Below are positions 10,025 through 17,706 of a stretch of DNA of 28,731 nt, in pieces. The translations under genes were made by a program, and so were the position numbers. The notes beneath the pieces are model-generated. The model was not told the DNA's origin and made no database searches. It worked only from the letters and a program-made list of their open reading frames with translations. Origin of the DNA: a virus. The stretch spans positions 1-28,731 of IMG/VR virus record IMGVR_UViG_3300020428_000060. One strand, given 5' to 3'. How positions within the stretch are numbered: the stretch's first letter is position 1; each line of letters begins with the position of its first letter.

Positions 10025-10635
10025 TATGAAGATACTTTAGCTTTTACAGTCCCCAAACTTCCAGAGTTTCTTCTATTTCTAAACCTGTCCACATCTGCAC
10101 GTCTTGTTGTTTGTGCTTGTGAATCTTGTGATTTAGCAATAGATAGTTGCCCTTGTGCTTTTCTTTGATACAAAATAGATAATGAATCGTTTCTTGCTAT
10201 AGCTCCAGCAAATAATGAAGCTAATTCAAATACTAATGCGGATTTAAAATATGGTGGAAAGTCTGCTTCTGATGGTTGAAATGTATAATCTGCTATTACT
10301 ACATCAGTTGATGTAGCGTCACAAAAAATCTGATCGTTATATCTATCATACTGAATAACATTATCTGAAACAGTTATTGTATTCATTACCAAAGCGTCTG
10401 ATGGCAACGAATAAGCTGAAGAAAATCTTCCTAAAGGTTTATCGGTTTTTCTAGATAGTTGTTGTTGTTTAGTTGAAAATCTCCATCTACATCTGGTCAA
10501 CATAGTTTCTAAAGTCATGTTATATAATTGATTGCAGACTTTGGATTCAGTTGTATTTTCACTAAATGAGTTGATAGTGTTTGCTCCTACTAAAACTAGG
10601 GCTTGGTTACATATATCAAATTTACTATCTGTCAT
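10024..10635 (-). CDS. Tail tubular protein A (T7 gp11-like adaptor)
   Basis: This 203-residue protein matches the gp11-like adaptor that binds the portal ring and receives the nozzle. The family pattern is visible: FDICNQALVLVGANTINSF (6-24), then YNMTLETMLTRCRWRFSTKQ (38-57) and the PSDAL motif near residue 78. The C-terminus from about 165 is basic and polar (TTRRADVDRFRNRRNSG), fitting contact with portal or DNA. The gene is immediately before tail tube B and is separated from the small head protein gene by 55 bases that hold a strong hairpin (10647-10683), which may set its expression level relative to the capsid genes. Confidence 0.85.
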   Translation of the reverse strand: MTDSKFDICNQALVLVGANTINSFSENTTESKVCNQLYNMTLETMLTRCRWRFSTKQQQLSRKTDKPLGRFSSAYSLPSDALVMNTITVSDNVIQYDRYNDQIFCDATSTDVVIADYTFQPSEADFPPYFKSALVFELASLFAGAIARNDSLSILYQRKAQGQLSIAKSQDSQAQTTRRADVDRFRNRRNSGSLGTVKAKVSS

Positions 10636-10646
10636 AATGTTTGGGT

Positions 10647-10683
10647 GGGGCTGGGAATAATATGAGTGAAATAACCCAGCCCC
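10647..10683 (-). terminator. Hairpin after capsid genes, possible attenuator or processing site
   Basis: GGGGCTGGG at 10647-10655 is perfectly complementary to CCCAGCCCC at 10675-10683, giving a 9-bp GC-rich stem with a 19-nt AT-rich loop. It lies between the stop of the small head protein (10691) and the start of tail tube A (10635). T7 has a partial terminator at the same place, after capsid gene 10. No U-tract follows on the minus strand, so it is not a standard intrinsic terminator. Partial termination, RNase III processing or 3' end protection are all possible. Confidence 0.5.
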
Positions 10684-10690
10684 TAGAACG

Positions 10691-10939
10691 TTATGTTCCG
10701 TTAGTTGTCGTTACAGTTGTCGCTGCCGTTGCACTTGTTACAAATAATAAATCTCCAGTTGCAGTACCACCTGTGGTACCTACAGCTAAGATAATATCAA
10801 ATTGTTTCAAGTCAGCAGTTACTGAATTAAAGTAACCTGAGCCAGCAATAACTGCTGGTGCGTCAGTACTCTTATAAATAAAGAGATTTTGATCGCCTGC
10901 GCCAGCTACCTTTTTTAAGTTTGTTGCGTCTAAAGCCAT
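10691..10939 (-). CDS. Small head protein, possible capsid decoration
   Basis: This 82-residue protein (MALDATNLKKVAGAGDQNLF at the N-terminus) has a beta-rich composition of Gly, Thr, Ala and Val and ends SATAATTVTTTNGT. Proteins with this look occur directly after the major capsid gene in many marine podoviruses and are presumed head surface or decoration proteins. A strong ribosome binding site (AGGAGG, positions 10943-10948 on the minus strand) suggests high expression, as expected for a protein present in hundreds of copies. The role is inferred from position and composition. Confidence 0.6.
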   Translation of the reverse strand: MALDATNLKKVAGAGDQNLFIYKSTDAPAVIAGSGYFNSVTADLKQFDIILAVGTTGGTATGDLLFVTSATAATTVTTTNGT

Positions 10940-10949
10940 GTTATCCTCC

Positions 10950-11774
10950 TTATTCTGTTATCTGACATTCAATAGCACCATCGTTGTCAATCATGACAGC
11001 TCCTGCACTAAAGTATGATGTTATTAAATTACTTACTTTTTCTGGTAAATAGTTCATTTCAGTAGTAATGTCCTGTCCACTAGCCATCCCAACAGCTGTG
11101 TTGTGATATGCGTGACAGTCCCTAGTTGTACTTGAAATGGATAACCCAGAATGAGTAAACCATAAGAAACCTAACCAACGCTTGGCAGTCATTCCACCAG
11201 CATATGGTAAGTCTCCCTCTCCTACGTATTCTGCTCTGCTGAATTGATCTATTTGTAATAGGTCAGCCCAACCAGCAGGTGATACAACAAAGTATCTTTG
11301 TCCGTCATCAGGGATATCTGCTTCGCCAAATGCTTCATATACTGTTAAAGCTTTAGCTAGCGTCAATGCCGCTGAACCATGAACTACGTTGTTTGAGTTA
11401 GAGCCAGCGTCTAATACATCTATTATTAACTGGTCTACTTTACGTCCAAGAGCCGAAGCAGCTGATTGAGCTAATATTTGTCTTTCGTCAATATTTGTTT
11501 TTAGCTCATCAAGTTTGTCAACCATATCCGCAGCATAGAAATCACTTAATGTGACATCTACTGTAGAATGTGTTAACTCCATTGTTGGAACTTCACCGTG
11601 TCTAGATTTAGTAGACGCTGTGCCTGTTCCTACTTTTTGGAATCTTGCTTGGTTACCTTGAACATTTGATGTTTGTCTTACCGTATTCTTAAGCTTTGAA
11701 CCCATTCTTTGATAAGCCATGTGGACTTCGGATTCAAACTGCTTAATAAACGAATTTGTAATTTGAGTTGCCAT
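10950..11774 (-). CDS. Major capsid protein
   Basis: This 274-residue protein forms the icosahedral shell. It begins MATQITNSFIKQFESEVHMA and contains RMGSKLKNTVRQTSNVQGNQ, then ELTHSTVDVTLSDFYAADMV and DKLDELKTNIDERQILAQSA, patterns I recognise from major capsid proteins of marine podoviruses with an HK97-type fold. SPAGWADLLQIDQFSRAEYV near residue 165 fits the P-domain to A-domain region. A strong AGGAG ribosome binding site lies just upstream of the ATG at 11774. It follows the scaffold and gp13-like genes and precedes a small head protein, the normal head-gene order. There is no obvious N-terminal delta domain, consistent with use of a separate scaffold. Confidence 0.88.
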   Translation of the reverse strand: MATQITNSFIKQFESEVHMAYQRMGSKLKNTVRQTSNVQGNQARFQKVGTGTASTKSRHGEVPTMELTHSTVDVTLSDFYAADMVDKLDELKTNIDERQILAQSAASALGRKVDQLIIDVLDAGSNSNNVVHGSAALTLAKALTVYEAFGEADIPDDGQRYFVVSPAGWADLLQIDQFSRAEYVGEGDLPYAGGMTAKRWLGFLWFTHSGLSISSTTRDCHAYHNTAVGMASGQDITTEMNYLPEKVSNLITSYFSAGAVMIDNDGAIECQITE

Positions 11775-11800
11775 TTAACTCTCTCCTTAAAAATTATCAT

Positions 11801-12370
11801 TTAATGTTCTAACAGTTGTCCCTTATCTGCTTTTTCGGTTGTCCATACTGGACCGATATCATCAATAATGGGCTGCATTCTTTCAGATACACCCTGTATC
11901 TGCCTATAAAAATACAACATTTCAATATCTTTAACAAGCAAATGATTTCTTTTAAACAAAAAACCCTGCCATTTTAACCACTTTATTGTAGAAATATTAT
12001 GAATTGGTACGAAATTAAACACATAATCATAGTCAGATAAGAAGTAATCTGTCCATTTTTTATTTCTTTTAGCAAAATATAGTGATTGTTTTCTCGTAAA
12101 TTGCTTAGAAAGAAACCATACAGCTCCCTTTTTAGTTTCATTCATTAAAGGAATAACACCAAACATAGCAATAACTTCCTTGTCTGCAGTCATTACTGTG
12201 TACGTATTTATATTTTTTCTGTATCTATAACGAAAAGGAGAAAGCAAAGAAGTCAATGGGTCATTGCCCATAATTGCTAGCTCCTCTTTGTCTGATTGTT
12301 TTAGGTGAGGTGCCAGTTCATAGGAATGATCTGGCAATCCTCGTTCGACATAAAGTCTAGCTGTCTCCAT
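11801..12370 (-). CDS. T7 gp13-like protein with acetyltransferase-type fold
   Basis: This protein of about 189 residues resembles the gp13/DUF2833 group of podoviruses, which have a GNAT-like fold. Key parts are the N-terminal LKQSDKEELAIMGNDPLTSL, the central strand TYTVMTADKEVIAMFGVIPL and the C-terminal HNISTIKWLKWQGFLFKR. The last is the usual end-of-GNAT arrangement where the acceptor-side helix meets beta-6. In T7 gp13 is needed for virion assembly and is not known to be catalytic. I chose the ATG at 12370, inside the end of the scaffold gene, because GCTAGG lies a few bases upstream. The open frame continues to an ATG at 12391 that would overlap scaffold by 35 bases. Confidence 0.65.
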   Translation of the reverse strand: METARLYVERGLPDHSYELAPHLKQSDKEELAIMGNDPLTSLLSPFRYRYRKNINTYTVMTADKEVIAMFGVIPLMNETKKGAVWFLSKQFTRKQSLYFAKRNKKWTDYFLSDYDYVFNFVPIHNISTIKWLKWQGFLFKRNHLLVKDIEMLYFYRQIQGVSERMQPIIDDIGPVWTTEKADKGQLLEH

Positions 12371-13163
12371 ATAACCTAGCAAAGTCATCATCTACTTCCT
12401 TGATGTAAGCTGGGTCTTTATGTCTGGGGTCAAAATATTTAGGGTCTTTCATCTTCTCTCTTACTTTAGCAAGAGTTAATGGAGACTGTGGTTTTGCTAC
12501 TGCGTCTGCCATTACCCTAGTTGACTTCGTTAGATTCTGTACTTTTTCTAAAATATCAACGCCTAATGCAGATGTTCCTAAAGTATATTGAATTAACTGT
12601 GCTTCTTCTGGTGTAAAGTTTGCAGTTACAAAAGAATTTGCAGCGTCAAGTCGCTCAGGTCCATTGTCTCCAAGCTTTTTAGATTCTTCTTCAAAAGCTT
12701 TTTGTTGTGGATAGACAAGTTTATCCAAATACATGTTAACTAAGTTTTTAAATTGATCTGGTGATACCTTGTTTTCATGAGCATATTTTCTAAAATCTTC
12801 CATAATTGGGTTAGATTCTACCATTTCTTCATTGATTCCCTCTAGCAAATCAGGAAGCTCATACTTATCTGGCGATTCAGGAATAAGTTCTTTGCTCTCT
12901 AAATCCATTTTAGACTTAATTCTTTCTTCCCATGCTTCTTCTTTTCCAGAAATAAGCTGTTCTGCATTGCTATATGAGTGACATATATCTTGAAGTTTAA
13001 CTTCACCAGTTTCTTCATTCCAAAATTTTTCTGGTACAAAGTCTGGTCTATCTGCTAAAACTTCAGGTTCAGATGTTTCACGTGAAACATTTTCTGTTTC
13101 TTGTTGTACGGGTTCTTGTGTTGTTTGTTCAGTAGATTCTACTGCTTGTTGCTCTTCAGCCAT
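12357..13163 (-). CDS. Scaffolding protein
   Basis: This 268-residue acidic, helical protein precedes the capsid genes. The first 45 residues are rich in E, Q and T (EEQQAVESTEQTTQEPVQQE), after which come RPDFVPEKFWNEETGEV (about 39-55) and the short helix YSNAEQLISGKEE, both typical of podovirus scaffolds (T7 gp9-like). The C-terminus is charged (DPAYIKEVDDDFARLYGDS) and would interact with the capsid interior. It overlaps the upstream Bbp19-like gene by eight bases. It should form the core on which the major capsid protein assembles and then leave the prohead. Confidence 0.85.
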   Translation of the reverse strand: MAEEQQAVESTEQTTQEPVQQETENVSRETSEPEVLADRPDFVPEKFWNEETGEVKLQDICHSYSNAEQLISGKEEAWEERIKSKMDLESKELIPESPDKYELPDLLEGINEEMVESNPIMEDFRKYAHENKVSPDQFKNLVNMYLDKLVYPQQKAFEEESKKLGDNGPERLDAANSFVTANFTPEEAQLIQYTLGTSALGVDILEKVQNLTKSTRVMADAVAKPQSPLTLAKVREKMKDPKYFDPRHKDPAYIKEVDDDFARLYGDS

Positions 13164-13443
13164 TGTTATTCTCCTTAACTAATTTTTGACTAGTACCTTT
13201 GTTGATTCTTCTTTGTAATAAACCAACAATGTATCTTTGTCCCTCTAAATGTCTCAATTGTTCATTGGATATTTCTGGACCAGCTACTGCGTCTAACGTT
13301 AAGGATTTCAAGTACTTTAAGATTTCTTTTCCTGATACGGTGTTGAATACACCAAAACACAAAGTATTTAAGTTCTCCTCATCTTTAGATTCTCTGGTCA
13401 TACCATCTAATCCAATAAGTTTATTGGGCTTGTTCTCTGTCAT
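13156..13443 (-). CDS. Bbp19-like small structural-region protein
   Basis: This 95-residue protein has the segment FGVFNTVSGKEILKYLKSLT (about 30-49) followed by ISNEQLRHLEGQRYIVGLLQ (58-77). A conserved 'vF.t..G..vL.yL' then 'lrhlEGqR.lv..i..r' pattern is the signature of the Bbp19-like phage family found between portal and scaffold in many podoviruses. The function is unknown; position suggests a role in head or connector assembly. It begins with the ATG at 13443, follows a 31-codon basic ORF by seven bases, and overlaps the scaffold start by eight bases. Confidence 0.7.
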   Translation of the reverse strand: MTENKPNKLIGLDGMTRESKDEENLNTLCFGVFNTVSGKEILKYLKSLTLDAVAGPEISNEQLRHLEGQRYIVGLLQRRINKGTSQKLVKENNNG

Positions 13444-13450
13444 AAAGACC

Positions 13451-13546
13451 TCACTTTTTCTTTTTTTTCTTCTTCATGCTGTCCTTTTTCTTTTTCATTG
13501 GTGGACGACCAACCTTACTTCCATAAGTTCCTTTACCCATTGGCAT
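13451..13546 (-). CDS. Tiny lysine-rich protein MPMGKGTYGSKVGRPP...
   Basis: A 31-codon gene lies between the portal and the Bbp19-like gene. It encodes MPMGKGTYGSKVGRPPMKKK followed by KDSM and seven lysines. Small proteins starting with this MPMGKGTYGS.VGRPP motif and ending in lysines are a recurrent family in marine phages. The ribosome binding site is strong (AAGGAG, about nine bases upstream of the ATG at 13546). The net charge is strongly positive with no acidic residue but one Asp, so DNA or head-interior binding is likely, though not shown. It is below the length cut-off of most gene finders. Confidence 0.75.
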   Translation of the reverse strand: MPMGKGTYGSKVGRPPMKKKKDSMKKKKKKK

Positions 13547-13548
13547 AA

Positions 13549-15123
13549 TTATTCTCCTTGTGGTTCAGTTGATTGCTGTTGTTGAGCCATCATTTGTTGC
13601 ATTTGTTGAGCTGCGGCTTGCATTTCCTCTTCAGAACGCACCAATTCTTCTGGCACCCCTAGTTTTTTAGCTACATACTTAGCTACTTTCATTTGATCTA
13701 CTATCAAATTTGTAAGTTCTGGACCTACTCTGCCTTGTATCATTGCTAAAAATCTGTCTACTGTAGCTACATCTTGTTGGTATTGTGCCTGTGCTAGTGG
13801 GCTTGATGAAGTGACTTTTATTTCTCTGCCGTTTACTTTAGGTATTTTAATTCTTCCTTGTTTTTTAAGGATATAAACTACTCTTTGTAATACTGGTGTT
13901 ACTAATTCTGCTTGTAATCTTCCGAATGCTGCACCAATTTGACGTGATAAATCAGCTTGTCTTTCTGCTACTTCTGTTGCAGACATTGGTGTAGACTGAT
14001 TAGGCATTCCCAACATATCATTATATAAAGCTTTCTTAATATTGTTTCTTTGGTCTTTTAAAACTAAATCACTAACATTAAAGTTTCCAGCTTGTGGTAT
14101 TGGCTGTAGTCCAGATGACCCAGCAGCTTTAGGAATTATTGTTCCCGGAATCAATGAGATGTTATCTACGTTAACTACGCCATCGTCTTCAACTTGATAC
14201 ATGCCAGATATAGACATCTGTGCATTTTCTAAAACCATTTCAATAAGTAGGTTTGCAGTCTTAATAGCAGGTAAAGCGTTCATCAATGGTCCACGACCAT
14301 AGGTTTCTCCGCTACTTTTAGACCATCTGTATACAATAAATGGGTTAGCACCTAGCCCTTTATAGACTTCTTCGTATATTTTATGCTCATGTTCTGGTGA
14401 AATAGCACAATAATGGTACTCATCATCCTTTGTATTGGCATGATTTTTGTATACAACCTCTATGATTTCACACATTTTTTCAGGATTTTCTATCATATCA
14501 CGCTTCATATCGTCGCTAAGTTCCCCATCTGGGTAAGCAATCAACATGTCTTTTGCTCTAATTTGTCTTTCTCTAAACACATGATCGACCTTATCATCAT
14601 ATCCAGATGACAAATAAACCTGTGGTAATGGAATACTTTTGAAAACTATAGGGTTAACTGCGTCTCCCTCTTCTACTAAAAGCACTGCTGTGCCTAATGC
14701 TATATCTAAAAATGATTCATGTACTTCTTGTGAAAAGTTAGAGTTTTGCAATAACTCAAATACATATTCAGTTACTTCGTCTAGTAACAGGTCTACTTCT
14801 TTTTTATCTTCCTTTGGAATTTCATTACCAGCCCTGAATTCTGCCCATCTACTGAAGTTTGGTACGATTCCTGACTGTAATCTTGAAGCAAACTCTTGGA
14901 TTCCAACGACTGCTGTCTCATCAAAGATTCTATCTGTGCGTCTTCTACCCTGTGTTTCATCATAAAATGATTCTTTTTGTGGTAAAGCAAACTCATAGCA
15001 CTCTTCAAACGTGCCTTTCCATTGGTCTTTTACTGCTTTTGCAGATTCATAACGCTTCAATAAAGCATTAACAGGACTATCATGTTGGCTAATACTAGGA
15101 GCGTAAGTGTCTATTACAGCCAA
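13549..15123 (-). CDS. Portal protein (head-to-tail connector)
   Basis: This 524-residue protein belongs to the T7-like head-tail connector family. It forms the dodecameric ring at one vertex through which DNA is packaged. Family features are YESAKAVKDQWKGTFEECYE (25-44), ALPQKESFYDETQGRRRTDR (46-65), DETAVVGIQEFASRLQSGIV near 68-87, and GRGPLMNALPAIKTANLL near 275. The C-terminal 20 residues are Gln-rich (QQMQQMMAQQQQ). The start is a TTG at 15123: no ATG occurs near the family N-terminus, and AGGAG lies six bases before the TTG, inside the end of the 87-residue gene. This weak start codon with a strong ribosome site may limit expression to about twelve copies per virion. Confidence 0.88.
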   Translation of the reverse strand: MAVIDTYAPSISQHDSPVNALLKRYESAKAVKDQWKGTFEECYEFALPQKESFYDETQGRRRTDRIFDETAVVGIQEFASRLQSGIVPNFSRWAEFRAGNEIPKEDKKEVDLLLDEVTEYVFELLQNSNFSQEVHESFLDIALGTAVLLVEEGDAVNPIVFKSIPLPQVYLSSGYDDKVDHVFRERQIRAKDMLIAYPDGELSDDMKRDMIENPEKMCEIIEVVYKNHANTKDDEYHYCAISPEHEHKIYEEVYKGLGANPFIVYRWSKSSGETYGRGPLMNALPAIKTANLLIEMVLENAQMSISGMYQVEDDGVVNVDNISLIPGTIIPKAAGSSGLQPIPQAGNFNVSDLVLKDQRNNIKKALYNDMLGMPNQSTPMSATEVAERQADLSRQIGAAFGRLQAELVTPVLQRVVYILKKQGRIKIPKVNGREIKVTSSSPLAQAQYQQDVATVDRFLAMIQGRVGPELTNLIVDQMKVAKYVAKKLGVPEELVRSEEEMQAAAQQMQQMMAQQQQSTEPQGE

Positions 15124-15124
15124 A

Positions 15125-15388
15125 TTATGCTCCTAGTGTACGATTACTCATAAGTTCAGAGCCAACTTTAAAACCCTGTCCCCCTGTTCTACCAGTTAAG
15201 AGCGATCTTCTGCCTGTTGTCCCATACAAAGCGGCGATTCTATTTTCTAAATCATCACGTTTTTTCTCAGCCGTTTCTTTCTGCTCGTCTTCTCGCATTC
15301 TTTTACGAGCTTCTCTTGCACTCTCATCCTCGGGAGGAGGAGGGGGTGGTGCAGGAATACTTGGGCTACTAAATGGATTTCCACACAT
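15125..15388 (-). CDS. Small proline-rich protein upstream of portal
   Basis: This 87-residue protein starts MCGNPFSSPSIPAPPPPPPE, followed by a highly charged helix (DESAREARKRMREDEQKETA, about 21-40) and the ending RRSLLTGRTGGQGFKVGSEL. Small proteins beginning MCG with a polyproline run and ending in 'R.SLLTG..GG' lie between the terminase and portal genes in many podoviruses. Function is unknown. There is a good ribosome binding site (AAAGGAG) before the ATG at 15388, and its stop lies one base before the TTG start of the portal gene, so the two are probably coupled. The N-terminal Cys at position 2 is not preceded by a signal peptide, so this is not a lipoprotein. Confidence 0.7.
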   Translation of the reverse strand: MCGNPFSSPSIPAPPPPPPEDESAREARKRMREDEQKETAEKKRDDLENRIAALYGTTGRRSLLTGRTGGQGFKVGSELMSNRTLGA

Positions 15389-15390
15389 TT

Positions 15391-16896
15391 TTATTTTCTC
15401 CTTTCATAAATTGATTTTGATTTCAAATCAAACACATTAAAGTTTCTTTTAGCTACTACTGGTCTTGAATTAGATTGACCTACTGTCAAACTTCTTCCCT
15501 CTCCAGCACCTAGCAACATGTACTGTAATGCGTCATGTATATGCGAAAACCTATTCTTGTTAGGTTTTTCATCGTATCTTTCTCCTGATACTTGCATACG
15601 TCTGTAATGATAACCTCCATCAAAACCTTTTATAATGTTAACGCACTTAGGGTCTATTAATAAACCACTTTCGCCATCAATCATTCTCTGTAATGTAGCA
15701 TTGACACTTTCCAAACGCAACGAAACATCGTTGGAATGAGTTGGTCTTGCCATAATTCCTCTGCCTTTTAGTATCTGAAATGGCGTAGATTCGTCTGTCT
15801 GCGCCCTATGGTCACCTGCTGGGTCGCCAAATATTGTAAAATCTCTAGGTAAATACTCTGCCATTTTTTGTTTCATTAGATCGCTGAAACGTAATATACC
15901 CATATCTTCTGCTACAAGCTCATCAATGATAAGCCATCTACCTCTAAGTTTCTGCCCAAAGACACACGCTGGGGTTAATCCAAAGTCTATGCCTACGTAA
16001 ACTGGAGCTTGTGGCACTATAGCTATATCGCTTTTAGCTACATGCACATCTCTATTAAACATTTCATATACAGGTTTCCCATCTTCTACTTGACCTAATT
16101 TGTTTAAAACATAGACATCAATCCATGATTTGGTCTTACCACGTATAATATTTTCATAATAATTCTTAGTTAGATTCTTTCCATTTTCTTTGTTAGTATT
16201 GTCGTTATAGGTGTTCAATTCACCTCTATCATCGTACTGCTCTAACATAGCTGGGGGTTGATTAAAAAACCTCCAGTTATCAGGCTTCACTAACATCTTA
16301 GCTTCTTGCTTGGTTATATAATCTGGGATAACAGTTTCACCTGCAAGGATTGACCACCAATGGTCTGTATCTGGTGGGTTGGTATCACATATAACGCCAT
16401 ACCATGTAGGACCACCGTCACGCATACTAGGATATCTTCCAACCCTCATGGTACATGCGTCAACAATTGACTTAGGTATTTCTCTTGCTTCATTAATCCA
16501 TACACCTGTTAACTCCAATGATAGTAGTTTCTTCACATCTTCTGGTCTATCAAGGGCTAAAAAGATAACTTCCAATTCCAAATCGCCTTTTTTTATTTTA
16601 TGGGTATAGGGTACTGACCATGTAAACTTGCCCCACGTTTCTTCAGGAAACCAATCAAGCCACGTTTTTATTGTAGTTGTCTTCAATTGTGGGTTGGTAT
16701 TTCTTATCACAGCCCATCTTGATCTTTTGATTCCATCTTCCGATGGCTTTTGTTCTAAGGCACGTCTCAATATTTCAACACAACAAGAGACTGATTTACC
16801 ACTACCTACTGGTCCACGAAGCCCACGAAAAAAAGACGTGTCTTTCATGAATTGTTTGATTACGTCGCCGTCTGGCTTATAGGTTAACGATGTCAT
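15391..16896 (-). CDS. terL: Terminase large subunit
   Basis: This 501-residue packaging motor has an N-terminal ATPase and a C-terminal RNase H-like nuclease. Walker A is GPVGSGKS at residues 28-35. The Walker B-like acidic site is GVWINEA at 131-137, and DTNPP near 171-175 fits the coupling motif. The nuclease begins VGIDFGLTPACVFGQ at 301-315 with the first catalytic Asp at 304. The second acidic site is in FGDPAGD near 356-362, and the third in SHIHDALQYML near 451-461. The gene overlaps the 69-residue protein upstream by 20 bases. The protein hydrolyses ATP to drive DNA through the portal and cuts concatemers. Confidence 0.95.
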   Translation of the reverse strand: MTSLTYKPDGDVIKQFMKDTSFFRGLRGPVGSGKSVSCCVEILRRALEQKPSEDGIKRSRWAVIRNTNPQLKTTTIKTWLDWFPEETWGKFTWSVPYTHKIKKGDLELEVIFLALDRPEDVKKLLSLELTGVWINEAREIPKSIVDACTMRVGRYPSMRDGGPTWYGVICDTNPPDTDHWWSILAGETVIPDYITKQEAKMLVKPDNWRFFNQPPAMLEQYDDRGELNTYNDNTNKENGKNLTKNYYENIIRGKTKSWIDVYVLNKLGQVEDGKPVYEMFNRDVHVAKSDIAIVPQAPVYVGIDFGLTPACVFGQKLRGRWLIIDELVAEDMGILRFSDLMKQKMAEYLPRDFTIFGDPAGDHRAQTDESTPFQILKGRGIMARPTHSNDVSLRLESVNATLQRMIDGESGLLIDPKCVNIIKGFDGGYHYRRMQVSGERYDEKPNKNRFSHIHDALQYMLLGAGEGRSLTVGQSNSRPVVAKRNFNVFDLKSKSIYERRK

Positions 16897-17086
16897 GGTC
16901 TACTGCTAGTTTATAAAGCTTCTCTAGTGTAACTGGATTCAAAGCTTCTAATACCCTATCACACTCTCTATCTGTCAATCCCTCTTTAGGTAGGTCTTTC
17001 ATATGAGTTAATTTAACTGCAATTCGCAATTTTTTTAAAGCACCATGGTTGTATTTTCTTAATTTTTCTATGGAATGATAAGCCAT
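16877..17086 (-). CDS. Small conserved protein just upstream of terL
   Basis: This 69-residue protein is helical and charged: MAYHSIEKLRKYNHGALKKL at the start, then LTDRECDRVLEALNPVTLEK (37-56). I do not recognise a named family. Its ATG at 17086 shares one base with the stop of the 56-codon gene upstream (TAATG), and its end overlaps terL by 20 bases. It is therefore sandwiched in a translationally coupled chain leading to terL, and it may be expressed in step with it. A role in packaging is possible from position only. Confidence 0.6.
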   Translation of the reverse strand: MAYHSIEKLRKYNHGALKKLRIAVKLTHMKDLPKEGLTDRECDRVLEALNPVTLEKLYKLAVDHDIVNL

Positions 17087-17256
17087 TAGCTATCAATTAG
17101 TCCTGAACATAGCTTGGTAGCTTGTTCTAGTGAATGTCCTTTGAGCATTTTAACCTCCAAACATTGTTTCATTCTGGTGTTTCTGTACTCACGCTTTTCT
17201 TTTGCTAGATTTTTTTCTATTGCTTTTGCTCTTTTCTTGTTCTTTTCTAAGCTCAT
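17086..17256 (-). CDS. Small basic helical protein (56 aa)
   Basis: This gene encodes 56 residues, MSLEKNKKRAKAIEKNLAKE followed by KREYRNTRMKQCLEVKMLKG and HSLEQATKLCSGLIDS. The first half is a lysine-rich helix and the second half looks like a small folded segment with two cysteines. The ATG at 17256 is preceded by GGAGGAG, a strong ribosome binding site with short spacing. Its TAA overlaps the ATG of the next gene by one base. The overlap and ribosome site are the main grounds for calling it real. Function is unknown. Confidence 0.6.
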   Translation of the reverse strand: MSLEKNKKRAKAIEKNLAKEKREYRNTRMKQCLEVKMLKGHSLEQATKLCSGLIDS

Positions 17257-17335
17257 CTCTCCTCCGTTTAACTGCTACTTGTCGTTGAATTCTTAACATC
17301 TCATATAAAGCCCTTAAATAGGGTAAAATCGCTGT

Positions 17336-17467
17336 TTATTTTGAATCATGAGTATTGGTACTAGATGACTGTTGTTTCTTCTTTTTAAGGTCTTCTTTGT
17401 ACTTCTCAATCCTCTTATCCATTTCTTGTTGTTTTATCTTTCTGTTTATTCTTTTGATGTCTACCAT
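17336..17467 (-). CDS. Small basic coiled protein (43 aa)
   Basis: This 43-residue open frame encodes MVDIKRINRKIKQQEMDKRI, then EKYKEDLKKKKQQSSSTNTH and DSK. It is almost all charged helix with a Ser/Thr tail. The ATG at 17467 overlaps the stop of the upstream 81-residue gene (ATGGTAG), and GGAG lies about nine bases before the ATG. This fits the head-to-tail arrangement of the neighbouring small genes. No family recognised. It could bind nucleic acid or another virion component. Confidence 0.5.
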   Translation of the reverse strand: MVDIKRINRKIKQQEMDKRIEKYKEDLKKKKQQSSSTNTHDSK

Positions 17468-17706
17468 TTTTTACAACTCCAATATCTTGCTGTTAGTTTA
17501 TCTTTAGCAGTAGCACACTTATGCCTTGCTCTAAATGATTTCCTACGTGCTGGTTGATCTTTTTTAATTGTCATATTAGCGTCACCAAACCTAATCAATC
17601 TAATCTTACTGCCTACCTTGGCAAGCACAGCAAATTTTTTAGTTTTGGTTCTGGAACGTTTTGGCTTATTGTAGCCAGAAAATTTTTCACCTGCTCTTTC
17701 AATCAT
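17461..17706 (-). CDS. Small basic phage protein with RKSFRARHKCATAKDKLTAR motif
   Basis: This 81-residue basic protein has KIRLIRFGDANMTIKKDQPA (about 34-53) followed by RRKSFRARHKCATAKDKLTA and RYWSCKKW. I recognise this ending as a recurrent family in marine phages, where it carries two conserved cysteines and ends near YWSC..W. The function is unknown; the strong positive charge and location in the head/packaging block suggest nucleic-acid or head binding. Its ATG at 17706 overlaps the stop of the preceding gene (ATGA). The cysteines and conserved histidine could bind a metal. Confidence 0.7.
   Translation of the reverse strand: MIERAGEKFSGYNKPKRSRTKTKKFAVLAKVGSKIRLIRFGDANMTIKKDQPARRKSFRARHKCATAKDKLTARYWSCKKW

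Noticed and set aside
17189-17299. 36-codon minus-strand frame MLRIQRQVAVKRRRDELRKE...
   Set aside because: It overlaps most of the 56-codon gene in another frame, its ribosome site is distant (11 bases), and its lysine/arginine content follows from the AT-rich overlap. It could still be real, but support is poor.
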